A stretch of DNA of 64,000 nt, from assembly GCA_963753905.1 (NCBI GenBank), contig CAVWDZ010000001.1, forward strand, positions 1,178,001-1,242,000. The letters are read 5' to 3'. The translations under genes and the position numbers were made by a program. Under the pieces are notes generated by a model. It was not told the origin of the DNA, made no database searches, and saw nothing but the letters and a program-made list of their open reading frames with translations. The stretch is from Bog-756 sp963753905. GTDB taxonomy: Bacteria; Actinomycetota; Acidimicrobiia; Acidimicrobiales; RAAP-2. Shown here piece after piece: positions 28,359 to 36,626 of the stretch. Within the stretch, counting starts at the first letter, position 1, and each line of letters begins with the position of its first letter.

Positions 28359-29207
28359 GTGGACAGCATCCTCGTCGCCGGTGCCGCAGCGGCCGGTGCC
28401 GTGGGTGGCGCGGTGCTCGATCCCCTCGGCCAACGACTGGCGGACCGTAGCCGGGCGGCAGACGAGCGCCGGAGGGCCGAGCGGGCCCACCGCCGGGCCG
28501 AGGAGGACGCGGCACGGCGGGCCGCCCCCGCCGAGGCCACGACCGGGACGGTGACGGCAGTGCCGTCACCCGACGAGCCGTCCACACCCGACCTCGAGAC
28601 ACCGGTCGACCCGCCCCGTCACCTGCTGCCCGAGGGTCCGTCGGCCATCCGGACCCTGGGCGCGTCGGTTGCGACCGCCGGCCTCTGCGGCGCGGCCGCC
28701 GGTCGGTTCGGCCCGCATTTCCTGCTCCTTCCCTTCTGTGTGTTCTTCGCCATGCTGGTGGCCGTTTCGGTGACCGATCTCACGCACCGGCTGGTGCCGC
28801 GACAGCTGGTCTACGGCGGCCTCCTGGTCATCGTCCCGCTGCTGGTCGTGGTGGCGGCCGCCGACGGCACCTGGCACGACCTGGCCGGCAGCGCTATCGC
28901 CGGGGCAGTGGCCTTCGGCGTCTTCTTCGCGGTCTGGTTCCTCGTACCGAGGGGGATGGGATTCGGGGACGTCCGGCTGGCGGGCGCCATCGGCATCACG
29001 GTCGGCTTCCTCAGCCTGTTGCACGCCTACGTGGCCTTCCTCGCCGGCTTCCTCCTCGGGATGCTCTTCGGCCTGGCGATGCTGGTGGGCTCCCCGTCCG
29101 GGCGCAAGACGCACATCCCGTTCGCGCCCTCACTCGCCGCCGGGGCGGTCGTGGCCGTGTTCTGGGGCGGTTCACTGGCCCAGAACCTCTTCCATGCGGG
29201 AGCTTGA
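28359..29207 (+). CDS. Prepilin peptidase (type IV, A24 family) with atypical N-terminus
   Basis: 282 aa. The C-terminal part (about 120-282) is a polytopic A24 aspartic protease: VSVTDLTHRLVPRQL carries the first Asp and GMGFGDVRLAGAIG (GxGD) the second. The N-terminal Cys-rich methylase domain of PilD is absent; instead there is one hydrophobic segment followed by a charged Arg/Glu/Ala-rich stretch (about 30-75). It should process type IV pilin-like or Tad pilin precursors, none of which are in the window. GTG 28359 is 7 nt behind TACCTT (28346-28351). Confidence 0.85.
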   Translation: MDSILVAGAAAAGAVGGAVLDPLGQRLADRSRAADERRRAERAHRRAEEDAARRAAPAEATTGTVTAVPSPDEPSTPDLETPVDPPRHLLPEGPSAIRTLGASVATAGLCGAAAGRFGPHFLLLPFCVFFAMLVAVSVTDLTHRLVPRQLVYGGLLVIVPLLVVVAAADGTWHDLAGSAIAGAVAFGVFFAVWFLVPRGMGFGDVRLAGAIGITVGFLSLLHAYVAFLAGFLLGMLFGLAMLVGSPSGRKTHIPFAPSLAAGAVVAVFWGGSLAQNLFHAGA

Positions 29208-29301
29208 GCGTTCCCTGCGGGCGCACGGTTCTCCCCCGGCGCCCGTGACCCGGGCGCGCGGCCCGGTAGAGCCGTTGGTCGCCCCGAGTAGATTTGCGCC
29301 G

Positions 29302-30531
29302 ATGCTGCGTTTCCTGACCGCCGGAGAGTCCCACGGACGAGCACTGGTGGTGATCCTCGAGGGGGTGCCGGCCGGTCTGCCGGTGACCAAGGAGGACGTC
29401 CAGCACGGATTGGCCAGGCGTCGGCTCGGGTTCGGGAGGGGTCCGCGCATGCGCTTCGAGGCCGACGAGGTGACCCTGGTCGGCGGCATACGCCATGGCC
29501 GCACGCTCGGCGGGCCGGTGGCAATCGAGATCGCCAACACCGAATGGCCGAAGTGGGAGGACGAGATGTCGCCGGCACCCGGCCTGCCGTCCAAGGTGCT
29601 GACCCAACCCCGTCCCGGACACGCCGACCTCTCGGGGATGCTCAAGTACGGCCTCGCCGACGCCCGCGACGTCCTCGAACGGGCTTCGGCGCGGGAGACC
29701 GCGGCGCGGGTGGCGGCCGGGACGGTGGCCAAGCTCTTGCTGGGTCAGGTCGGGATCGAGGTGCTGAGCCACGTCGTCCAGCTGGGGTCCGAGCGGGCCG
29801 ACCCGGGGCCACTCCCACAGATGGAGGATCTCGCCCGCATCGACGAATCCGAGGTGCGCTGTGCCGACGCCGACGCAGCGGCGCGCATGGTCACCGCGGT
29901 CAAGGCGGCGGCGAAAGCCGGTGACTCGCTCGGTGGGGTGGTGGAGGTCGTCGCCCACGGGGTCCCGGTCGGACTGGGGAGCCACGTCCAGTGGGATCGG
30001 CGGATCGACGGGCTGCTGGCTCAGGCGCTCATGAGCATCCAGGCGGTCAAGGCGGTCGAGATCGGGGAGGGGTCCGAGCTCGCCGGCCTGCGTGGCTCGG
30101 TGGCCCACGACGCCATCCGGATGGCCGGTCCCGCGTCGGACCCGGCCGAGGAGTCCGCCGCCCGCCTCGGAGGCGGCTACACGCGTGACACCCACCACGC
30201 CGGTGGGATCGAGGGGGGGATCACCACCGGATCCCCGGTGATCGCCCGGGTGGCGATGAAGCCACTGGCCACGCTCAACCGCCCGGTGCTCGGCACGGTC
30301 GACGTGGCGACCGGGGAATCGACCGTCTCGTTCAAGGAGCGCACCGACGTCACGGCGGTCCCCGCCATGGGTGTCGTCGCCGAAACGATGGTCGCGCTGG
30401 TGCTCGCCTCCGAGGCGCTGCGCAAGTTCGGGGGCGACTCGGTCGCGGAGTTCCGCCGCAACCGGAACGGCTACCTCGGGACGCTCGGCGCGACGCCCTC
30501 CGCCGCGGGCGCGGCCGCGGTCGATGGCTGA
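29302..30531 (+). CDS. aroC: Chorismate synthase
   Basis: 409 aa, last enzyme of the shikimate pathway (EPSP to chorismate, FMN-dependent). Family blocks: LTAGESHGRALVVILEGVP, ARRRLGFGRGPRMRFE, RPGHADLSGMLKYG, ASARETAARVAAG and GEGSELAGLRGS. Start ATG 29302 lies 7 nt behind TAGATT (29289-29294), another leaderless signal. Its 3' end overlaps aroK by 8 nt. Confidence 0.97.
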   Translation: MLRFLTAGESHGRALVVILEGVPAGLPVTKEDVQHGLARRRLGFGRGPRMRFEADEVTLVGGIRHGRTLGGPVAIEIANTEWPKWEDEMSPAPGLPSKVLTQPRPGHADLSGMLKYGLADARDVLERASARETAARVAAGTVAKLLLGQVGIEVLSHVVQLGSERADPGPLPQMEDLARIDESEVRCADADAAARMVTAVKAAAKAGDSLGGVVEVVAHGVPVGLGSHVQWDRRIDGLLAQALMSIQAVKAVEIGEGSELAGLRGSVAHDAIRMAGPASDPAEESAARLGGGYTRDTHHAGGIEGGITTGSPVIARVAMKPLATLNRPVLGTVDVATGESTVSFKERTDVTAVPAMGVVAETMVALVLASEALRKFGGDSVAEFRRNRNGYLGTLGATPSAAGAAAVDG

Positions 30532-31045
30532 CCACGTGATCCTGGTGGGGATGATGGGGGCCGGCAAGACCACCGTTGGGCGCCAGGTCGCCGAGCGGCT
30601 CGGGTGGGCCTATCTCGACTCCGATGCCGAGGTGGAGGCCGCCACCGGGTCGACCGTGCCCGAGCTGTTCGTCGCCCGTGGCGAGGCCGCCTTCCGGACC
30701 GAGGAGTCCCGGGTGCTGGCGGAGGCCCTCGCACGCACCGACCCGGTGGTGGTGTCGGCGGCCGGAGGGACGGTCCTCTCCGAGGAGAACCGCCGGCTGC
30801 TCAAGCGCTCGGGCCCCGTGGTGTGGCTCCGTGCCGAGCCGTCCACCCTGACCGCCAGGGTCGGGGACGGCACCGGACGCCCCCTGCTCGGCGGTGATCC
30901 GGCGGCGGCGCTCGCCGAGCTCGACGAGGTGCGCCGTCCGTTCTATGCGGAGGTGGCCGACGTGGTGGTCGACGTCGACGGCCTGCCCACCGGCGAGGTG
31001 GTCGACCGGGTGCTGGCCGCGGCCCGCGGCGGGCAGCCTTGCTGA
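30524..31045 (+). CDS. aroK: Shikimate kinase
   Basis: 173 aa P-loop kinase phosphorylating shikimate. Walker A is GMMGAGKTTVG (9-19); DSDAEVE contains the shikimate/Mg site aspartates, FRTEESRVL the substrate arginine, SAAGGTVL the central Gly-rich loop, and the lid carries GRPLLGG. It starts inside the aroC 3' end and its stop overlaps the aroB ATG (TGATG), a fully coupled aro operon. Confidence 0.95.
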   Translation: MADHVILVGMMGAGKTTVGRQVAERLGWAYLDSDAEVEAATGSTVPELFVARGEAAFRTEESRVLAEALARTDPVVVSAAGGTVLSEENRRLLKRSGPVVWLRAEPSTLTARVGDGTGRPLLGGDPAAALAELDEVRRPFYAEVADVVVDVDGLPTGEVVDRVLAAARGGQPC

Positions 31046-32109
31046 TGCGGATCGTCCCGGTCGAGCTCGGTGAGCGGCGCTACGACGTGCTGGTGGGGGA
31101 GGGGGTCCGTCACGAGCTGGCCCGGGTGGTGGCCGCAACGGTGCCCGGGGCCAGGCGCGCCGCGGTGGTGACCCAGGAGCGGATCGGGGTGCAGGTCGAC
31201 CCCGGGCTCCCGAGCGAGGTGTTCACCGTGCCCGACGGCGAGCAGGCCAAGTCGATGACCGTGGTCGAGGAGCTGTGCCGGGGCTTCGCGCGCTCCGGTC
31301 TCAGCCGGGCCGACGTGGTGGTGGCGGTGGGCGGTGGGGTGGTCACCGACATCGCGGGGTTCGCGGCGGCCTCCTTCCACCGTGGCACCGCGTACGTGAC
31401 GGTGGCGACGTCCCTGCTGGCGCAGGTCGATGCGGCCATCGGCGGCAAGACCGGGGTCAACCTCCCGGAGGGCAAGAACCTGGTCGGCGCCTTCTGGCAG
31501 CCGAGCGCCGTCCTCTGTGACACCGGCGTCCTCGCCAGCCTCCCGCCGCGCGAGTGGGCTTCGGGGCGCGGCGAGGTGGCCAAGTACGCGTTGCTCGGTA
31601 TCGGATCGGCGACGGGCGGACCTCCTGCACCGGATCTCGAGCTCGAGGAGCAGGTGGCCCGGTGCGTCGCGATCAAGGCCGCCGTGGTGGCGGCAGACGA
31701 GCGGGAAGGAGACCGCCGGATGCTGCTCAACTACGGGCACACCCTGGCGCACGCCCTCGAGGCCGCGTCCTTCGGCGGGGAGGGCGCCGCGCTCGGTCAC
31801 GGCGAGGCGGTGGCGGTGGGGTTGGTCTACGCGGCCCTGCTCGCCCGGCGGCTGGGTCGGATCGACGCAGACGCGGTCGACCGTCACCGCCAGGTGGTCG
31901 CCGCCTTCGACCTGGCGACCGCCCTGCCCACTGGGGCCCGGGCGGAGGAATTGCTCGGGTTCATGTCCCGGGACAAGAAGTCCAGGGGCGATCTCACCTT
32001 CGTCCTCGACGGCCCCCGGGGGGTCGAGGTCGTCCGGGGCGTCGACCGGGACGACGTGATGGCTACCCTTGCAGAAATGGAGCATCGGGAGACGGGCGCT
32101 CCGGCGTGA
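31045..32109 (+). CDS. aroB: 3-Dehydroquinate synthase
   Basis: 354 aa NAD- and metal-dependent enzyme making 3-dehydroquinate from DAHP. Blocks: PDGEQAKSMTVVEEL, VAVGGGVVTDIAGFAAASFHRG, TSLLAQVDAAIGGKTGVNLPEGKN, GEVAKYALLG (metal Glu) and NYGHTLAHALE plus GHGEAVAVGLVYA (metal histidines). Start ATG 31045 coincides with the aroK stop. DAHP synthase and aroE/aroA are not in the window. Confidence 0.96.
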   Translation: MRIVPVELGERRYDVLVGEGVRHELARVVAATVPGARRAAVVTQERIGVQVDPGLPSEVFTVPDGEQAKSMTVVEELCRGFARSGLSRADVVVAVGGGVVTDIAGFAAASFHRGTAYVTVATSLLAQVDAAIGGKTGVNLPEGKNLVGAFWQPSAVLCDTGVLASLPPREWASGRGEVAKYALLGIGSATGGPPAPDLELEEQVARCVAIKAAVVAADEREGDRRMLLNYGHTLAHALEAASFGGEGAALGHGEAVAVGLVYAALLARRLGRIDADAVDRHRQVVAAFDLATALPTGARAEELLGFMSRDKKSRGDLTFVLDGPRGVEVVRGVDRDDVMATLAEMEHRETGAPA

Positions 32110-32558
32110 GCGCACGCGGGCGGGTGCTGCTCCTCTCCGGGCCGAACCTCAATCTGCTGGGCGAGCGCGAGCCGGAGGTCTACGGCACCACGACCCTCGA
32201 CGAGCATGTCGCCGCAGCGCGGGCCGCGGCCGAGGACCTCGGGTTCGAGCTCGAGCACGTCCAGTCCAACCACGAAGGCGACCTGATCGGTGCCGTCCAG
32301 GGCGCGCGCGGCTCCGCGGTGGCCATCATCGTCAACGCGGGCGCGTTGACCCACACCTCGTGGTCGCTGCACGACGCACTGGCCGCCTTCGACGGGATCG
32401 TGGTCGAGCTCCACCTCTCCAATCCGGCTGCCCGGGAGCCGTATCGCCACACGTCGACCATCGCTGCCACCGCCGACGGCTCCATCGCCGGGTTCGGCGG
32501 TCTCGGCTATGCGTTGGCCGTCGAGGCGGTGGCCCGGATCCTCGACGGGCGCTCGTGA
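32106..32558 (+). CDS. aroQ: Type II 3-dehydroquinate dehydratase
   Basis: 150 aa, the dodecameric type II enzyme. LLLSGPNLNLLGEREPEVYG carries the active-site Asn, Arg and Tyr; QSNHEGDLIGAVQ, INAGALTHTSWSLHDAL, ELHLSNPAAREPYRH and IAGFGGLGYALA are all conserved. GTG start overlaps the aroB stop by 4 nt. Confidence 0.95.
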   Translation: MSARGRVLLLSGPNLNLLGEREPEVYGTTTLDEHVAAARAAAEDLGFELEHVQSNHEGDLIGAVQGARGSAVAIIVNAGALTHTSWSLHDALAAFDGIVVELHLSNPAAREPYRHTSTIAATADGSIAGFGGLGYALAVEAVARILDGRS

Positions 32559-33751
32559 CGCCGGCCGAGCCGACGCCGTCCGACGGGATGCCGTCCGACG
32601 ACGCGAGCCCGCTCCCGCCGCTCCGGGTGGACGGCCGTCTCGACCGGGTCCGGGCCCTGCTGGCCACGGCGGGCGGCGCAGACGATCCGGTCGACGCCCT
32701 GCTGGTCACAGAGCCGTCCAACCTGCGCTGGCTGACCGGGTTCTCCGGCTCGGCCGGCCTGTTGCTGGTGACCGGGGAGACCGCGCTGCTCACCACCGAC
32801 GGACGCTACCGGTCACAGTCCGAGGAGCAGCTCGCCGCGGCAGGCGTCGCCGGGGAGGTCGACGTACAGGTGGGCGGGGTGGCCGCCCAACGCGAGGCGC
32901 TGGCAGCGGCCCTGGCGGGAGCGGGACGCCTCGGACTCGAGGCCGACCACGTGAGCTGGGCGGCGGTGCGTACCTGGGAGTCGGTGTTCCCCGGAGCCGA
33001 ACTGTTCGCCACGCGTGGCGTGATCGAGGGACTCCGCGCGGTCAAGGAGGACGGCGAGCTGGCACGGATGGCGCGGGCCGCGGACATCGCGGATGCAGCC
33101 CTCGCCTCGGTGCTGCCCCTGCTCGCCGCATCGGGACGGCCCGCAAGGACCAACCGCCCGCTCACCGAGGCCGCCTTCGCAGCCGCCCTCGACCACGCCA
33201 TGCGCGAACGCGGGGCGGAGGACCGGGCGTTCGAGACCATCGTGGCCTCGGGCGAGAACTCGGCCAAGCCGCACGCCCGCCCCGGCGCCAGGGAGATCCG
33301 AGCCGGGGACCCAGTCGTGGTCGACTTCGGTGCTGTCTTCGACGGGTACCGGTCGGACATGACCCGTACCTTCTGCATCGGGGGCCCGCCCACCGGCGAG
33401 CTGGCCGCCGTCTTCGACGTGGTGTCCGCCTCGCAGCGTGCAGGAGTCGACGCGGTCGAGGCCGGCGTGGCAGCGGACGTGGTCGACCGGGCCTGCCGCG
33501 AGGTCATCGCCGCGTCGGGCTGGGCCGAGCGCTTCGAGCACGGGACGGGCCACGGCGTGGGACTCGACATCCACGAGGACCCTCCGGTCGGCCCGGGTTC
33601 GACTGCTATCCTCGCCCCCGGCACCGTGGTCACCGTGGAACCCGGCGTGTACCTTCCCGCAGTCGGCGGGGTCCGGATCGAGGACATGCTGGTGGTCACA
33701 GGGAACGGCAGCCGCACGTTCACCCGGTTCCCGAAGGAAGTCGCCGTCTGA
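32555..33751 (+). CDS. pepQ: Xaa-Pro peptidase (M24 family)
   Basis: 398 aa. The N-terminal creatinase-like domain (about 25-150) contains LLVTEPSNLRWLTGFSGSAG; the C-terminal pita-bread domain has the dinuclear metal ligands in VVVDFGAVFDGYRSDMTRTF (two Asp), GTGHGVGLDIHEDP (His), TVEPGVYLP (Glu) and GGVRIEDMLVV (Glu). It releases residues N-terminal to proline in the family. Placement just before efp is a common bacterial arrangement. The gene is coupled at both ends (GTGA with aroQ, TGATG with efp). Confidence 0.92.
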   Translation: MTPAEPTPSDGMPSDDASPLPPLRVDGRLDRVRALLATAGGADDPVDALLVTEPSNLRWLTGFSGSAGLLLVTGETALLTTDGRYRSQSEEQLAAAGVAGEVDVQVGGVAAQREALAAALAGAGRLGLEADHVSWAAVRTWESVFPGAELFATRGVIEGLRAVKEDGELARMARAADIADAALASVLPLLAASGRPARTNRPLTEAAFAAALDHAMRERGAEDRAFETIVASGENSAKPHARPGAREIRAGDPVVVDFGAVFDGYRSDMTRTFCIGGPPTGELAAVFDVVSASQRAGVDAVEAGVAADVVDRACREVIAASGWAERFEHGTGHGVGLDIHEDPPVGPGSTAILAPGTVVTVEPGVYLPAVGGVRIEDMLVVTGNGSRTFTRFPKEVAV

Positions 33752-34311
33752 TGTCCGTCTCCACCAACGATCTCCGCAACGGGATGACCCTCGACCTGCC
33801 GGAGGGCCTGTTCAACGTCGTCGAGTTCCAGCACGTCAAGCCCGGCAAGGGCGGTGCCTTCGTGCGCACCAAGCTCAAGAACCAGCGGACCGGTGCGGTC
33901 ATCGAGCGCACCTACCGGGCCGACGAGAAGCTCGAGCAGGCGATCATCGAGAAGCGGGAGATGCAGTTCCTCTACCGGGACGGCGCCGACTACGTCTTCA
34001 TGGACACCAGCTCCTACGAGCAGCTCCAGGTGGAGACCGGCATGCTGGGCGACGCGGCGAGCTACCTGAAGGAGGGGGACGACGCGGTGCTCCAGTTCTT
34101 CGGGGCCGAGATCATCGGGGTCGACCTGCCGGCAGCGGTCGAGCTCACGGTGACCGAGACCGAACCAGGTCTGCAGGGCGATCGTGTGTCCGGCGCCCGC
34201 AAGCCGGCCACCGTGGAGACCGGGCTGGTCATCCAGGTCCCGCTGTTCGTCAATCCGGGCGAGAAGGTCAAGGTCGACACCCGGTCCGGGGAGTACCTGA
34301 CCCGGGCCTGA
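33751..34311 (+). CDS. efp: Translation elongation factor P
   Basis: 186 aa with the three beta-barrel domains of EF-P. The loop HVKPGKGGAFVRT exposes Lys33, the residue modified in many bacteria and thought to act unmodified in actinobacteria. C-terminal SGEYLTRA is close to the usual family ending. It relieves ribosome stalling at polyproline; several proteins here are Pro-rich. Start overlaps the pepQ stop. Confidence 0.97.
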   Translation: MSVSTNDLRNGMTLDLPEGLFNVVEFQHVKPGKGGAFVRTKLKNQRTGAVIERTYRADEKLEQAIIEKREMQFLYRDGADYVFMDTSSYEQLQVETGMLGDAASYLKEGDDAVLQFFGAEIIGVDLPAAVELTVTETEPGLQGDRVSGARKPATVETGLVIQVPLFVNPGEKVKVDTRSGEYLTRA

Positions 34312-34365
34312 GCCCGCAGTCGACCTGTCCGGCCCGGCCTCGGCTCGGGCCTGCACCCGCCGCGT

Positions 34366-34761
34366 ATGGATCCCGCACCCCGCCACCAGTCCCGCGAACG
34401 GGCGCTGGCCCTGCTCTACGAAGCCGACCTCAAGGGAGCCTCCGCCGGCGAGGTGCTCGCAGCCCTACCGATGACCCCGGACGACTATGTGGTGAGGCTG
34501 CTCGAGGCGGTCGGGGAGCGGACCGACGAGATCGACGCCCTGGTGAATGCTGCGGCCATCGGGTGGGATCTCGCCCGGATGGCGGCTGTCGACCGCAACG
34601 TGCTCCGGCTGGCCACGGCCGAGCTGCTGGCCTGCGACGACGTCCCGACGGCTGTCATCCTCAACGAGGCGGTCGAACTGGCCTCCGCCTACTCGACCGA
34701 TGACTCCGGCAGGTTCGTCAACGGGGTGCTGGCGACGGTGGCCGCCCGGACCCGCGGCTGA
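34366..34761 (+). CDS. nusB: Transcription antitermination factor NusB
   Basis: 131 aa all-helical protein that binds BoxA RNA with NusE (S10). Conserved pieces are SRERALALLYEADLKG, LAGMAAVDRNVLRLA-like DLARMAAVDRNVLRLA, TAVILNEAVELASAYSTDDS and FVNGVLATVAAR. It is the last gene of the aro-efp unit; in related genomes pyrR usually follows, so the transporter and element at 34877-49203 separate an ancestral nusB-pyrR junction (inference). Confidence 0.93.
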   Translation: MDPAPRHQSRERALALLYEADLKGASAGEVLAALPMTPDDYVVRLLEAVGERTDEIDALVNAAAIGWDLARMAAVDRNVLRLATAELLACDDVPTAVILNEAVELASAYSTDDSGRFVNGVLATVAARTRG

Positions 34762-34804
34762 CCGCCCCGGTCCCGCCGCCGCACGGCGCGCGCGCAGCGA
34801 CCCG

Positions 34805-34810
34805 TAACAT
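34805..34810 (+). promoter_or_regulatory. Candidate -10 box of the interrupted MFS gene
   Basis: TAACAT fits TANNNT; initiation near 34818 would give a leader of about 60 nt before ATG 34877, which has AAGGA at 34867-34871. The rest of 34762-34876 holds only GC-rich sequence. Confidence 0.4.
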
Positions 34811-34876
34811 CGGCCGCACCGGCCGTGCCTGGGCACCCGCTCCCGGGAACGGAACCCCGCGCCTCCAAGGAACGCG

Positions 34877-35032
34877 ATGACCTCGAGCGACACCCTGGGC
34901 ACTGCGCCCGACACGCCCCCCGGTCCCGAACGCGGCGGGGTGCTGGCCGGCCTCGACCCGCAGCTGAAGCGTCTCGCGCTGGTGGTGGTGATCGGGAGCA
35001 TCATGTCGATCCTCGATAGGACCAGACGCTAA
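34877..35032 (+). pseudogene. 5' fragment of MFS (DHA2) transporter, cut by the integrated element
   Basis: The first 46 codons and two bases of a drug:H+ antiporter: a soluble N-terminus, then LKRLALVVVIGSIMSILD, the start of transmembrane helix 1. At GA 35015-35016 the sequence leaves the transporter, and element-derived codons give a stop at 35030-35032, for a 51-residue product with no likely function. The rest of the gene is at 47802-49203 in the same phase: 140 nt here plus 1402 nt there equals 514 codons including stop. Confidence 0.9.
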
Positions 35033-35036
35033 ATAA
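34997..35036 (+). other. Left attachment junction (attB half + attP half)
   Basis: The host half ends at ...ATCCTCGA; the element half begins TAGGACCAGACG. The inferred crossover dinucleotide is GA at 35015-35016. Rejoining host halves gives attB TCGATCCTCGACACGACCAT, which encodes ILDTT, the conserved DHA2 motif. Rejoining element halves gives attP CCGGTACTAGATAGGACCAG, an imperfect palindrome around GA, as expected for a serine integrase. Confidence 0.8.
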
Positions 35037-35087
35037 CGGGACAGTACCCGGGCGAGCGCAAGTTTGCACTCGCCCACTGATCAGGGA

Positions 35088-35348
35088 TTATGCGTAAGCA
35101 GGTGGCCTGCTGGTGCGTACAGCCAAGACCGATTCAACTGGTCCGTACAGCTGGTCACCGTGGCTTCCACCACCAATCTCCGTGAAGGTGTAGCCGGTTC
35201 CGAACGGGGTGGCCGTCATGTAGTGATCGTCATCCTCAATGCCTGTGTACTCGTAAGCATCCAGGAGAAACGACTTCGGGACACACTGGTGCCAGCCATC
35301 GGGTAATAGCACCTTGGTTACCTCTTTGCAGTTGATTGCCAGACTCAT
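35088..35348 (-). CDS. Small hypothetical element protein, 86 aa
   Basis: Not recognised. Starts MSLAINCKEVTKVLLPDGW, with Cys and Trp residues and an acidic central part (YTGIEDDDHYMTA); probably a small beta-rich protein. Start ATG 35348 has GGAGG at proper spacing. It is the last gene before the left junction, on the strand of the main element operon. Confidence 0.6.
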   Translation of the reverse strand: MSLAINCKEVTKVLLPDGWHQCVPKSFLLDAYEYTGIEDDDHYMTATPFGTGYTFTEIGGGSHGDQLYGPVESVLAVRTSRPPAYA

Positions 35349-35465
35349 CTGGTTACCTCCGTTAGCACTCGCTCCATGCGAGTGCTAAAAGTTACAACGC
35401 TGTAGTTCGGGAAGTCAACAGGTTGTGTGCAACCAGGGATTCGGTGTGCCCTGCTGTGCTTCGTT

Positions 35466-35687
35466 CTAAGGGTCGATCCGCCCGGTAGTCCGTCCGTACC
35501 GCTCGACAGCTGAACGTGACCACAGCCGACGACTGAGCCTTGCCTCGATGCCATTCCGACCCACAAACAACTGAACCGGCCCATTCCATTCATCCATCGC
35601 AAGGAACGGCTCACTACTTCTGTGCCCAGGAAAGACTTCGCTCCACATCACGGTGATGGTCGGTAGCTGACTAGTCATGAGAGACAT
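35466..35687 (-). CDS. Small hypothetical element protein, 73 aa
   Basis: Begins MSLMTSQLPTITVMW and ends in an Arg-rich segment (RLSRRLWSRSAVERYGRTTGR). No family assigned. Start ATG 35687 or the internal ATG 35678; a TTG 13 codons upstream is less likely. Coding status rests on frame length and amino-acid composition only. Confidence 0.45.
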   Translation of the reverse strand: MSLMTSQLPTITVMWSEVFPGHRSSEPFLAMDEWNGPVQLFVGRNGIEARLSRRLWSRSAVERYGRTTGRIDP

Positions 35688-35749
35688 TCTGCCCCAGGGA
35701 CAGTTGACCTGGGGTTCGGTTACCAACTTGCGGACAACCTGGACCGGCC

Positions 35750-36214
35750 CTACTGCTGAGGCCTCGCATACGAGTAGTCAGGGTCAATGCCTTGGACGAA
35801 GCAGCCCGGAGGTGGGTCGATCGTCTCGAAAGTAACGTGCACTTTGACGGTCCACGTGAACACGCCCGACCGGTTGGGTATCTGCCAGGGCTGACCTGGG
35901 GCGAATGTCCCGAATAAGTCGCCACCGCCAGTGAACACGGCCCACGCCTGAATCTCGCCCGCAACGTCTGTGCCGTTGAGAGGTGGGACCGTCACCGTGC
36001 CTGATGCCTGCATCTCGTGCAGGCTAACCAGGTGGCACGTCTTTGGGGTGATGACGAATCCCGACCAGTTGAGCGAAGTGGGCGGTGGCGGCTGCAGGCG
36101 GATCAGAAGGGGAGCGCCCACCCAAGTGGTTGTCGGAGCAGAGGAACCAATCCCACTACAGGCAGCGCCTCCGATGGCGAGGGTGACCAACCCTACGATT
36201 ACCGTGCGCCGCAT
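35750..36214 (-). CDS. Putative lipoprotein, element cargo
   Basis: 154 aa. Signal sequence MRRTVIVGLVTLAIGGAAC with lipobox-like GGAAC (Cys19). The mature part is beta-rich with Pro-rich linkers (LQPPPPTSLNWSGF) and three further cysteines. No family recognised. Divergent from the next lipoprotein gene across 42 bp. Exported products are unusual for phage structural or replication modules, so this is likely cargo expressed in the integrated state (inference). Confidence 0.7.
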   Translation of the reverse strand: MRRTVIVGLVTLAIGGAACSGIGSSAPTTTWVGAPLLIRLQPPPPTSLNWSGFVITPKTCHLVSLHEMQASGTVTVPPLNGTDVAGEIQAWAVFTGGGDLFGTFAPGQPWQIPNRSGVFTWTVKVHVTFETIDPPPGCFVQGIDPDYSYARPQQ

Positions 36215-36256
36215 CTAGGAATCTTCGCACGGCCCTGGCTGCTCTAGAGTCACCTC

Positions 36257-36604
36257 GTGCACCGGGTACTGACGGCGGGTGTGGTGGTATCTCTGACGTT
36301 GCTTGCAGCTGGGTGCAGTCATCCATCTCTGGCGAACGACCAAGCAGCTGTCAACCAAGCACAGAGTGCCGTCAACGCCGATCAAACTGCACTTAGCAAC
36401 GATCAAGCTACATACCAATCTGATTCGAACCAATCGACTTCGGTATCCAGCTTGGTTCAATGCACCGAAGACCCTTCGAGTTGTCCTCCAAACCCGCAAC
36501 TTGCTAAGGATCAAGCTGTGATCAACAGGGCACAGGCCAAACTCAAAGCGGATCAGTTCAAACTGCAGGTTGCTCAAGATCAGTTGAAGAAGGACGAAGG
36601 ATGA
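36257..36604 (+). CDS. Putative lipoprotein with coiled-coil repeats, element cargo
   Basis: 115 aa. Signal sequence ends in lipobox LLAAGC (Cys20). The mature part has heptad-like, Gln/Ala/Asp-rich repeats (NDQAAVNQAQSAVNADQTA and later KDQAVINRAQAKLKADQ), divided by a short loop with two cysteines (CTEDPSSC), suggesting a hairpin coiled coil held by a disulfide. GTG 36257 stands 6 nt behind TAGAGT (36245-36250), a host-type leaderless promoter. A second exported protein follows 22 bp downstream. Confidence 0.72.
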   Translation: MHRVLTAGVVVSLTLLAAGCSHPSLANDQAAVNQAQSAVNADQTALSNDQATYQSDSNQSTSVSSLVQCTEDPSSCPPNPQLAKDQAVINRAQAKLKADQFKLQVAQDQLKKDEG

Positions 36605-36626
36605 CCATCAACCTCAAGGAGCACTA

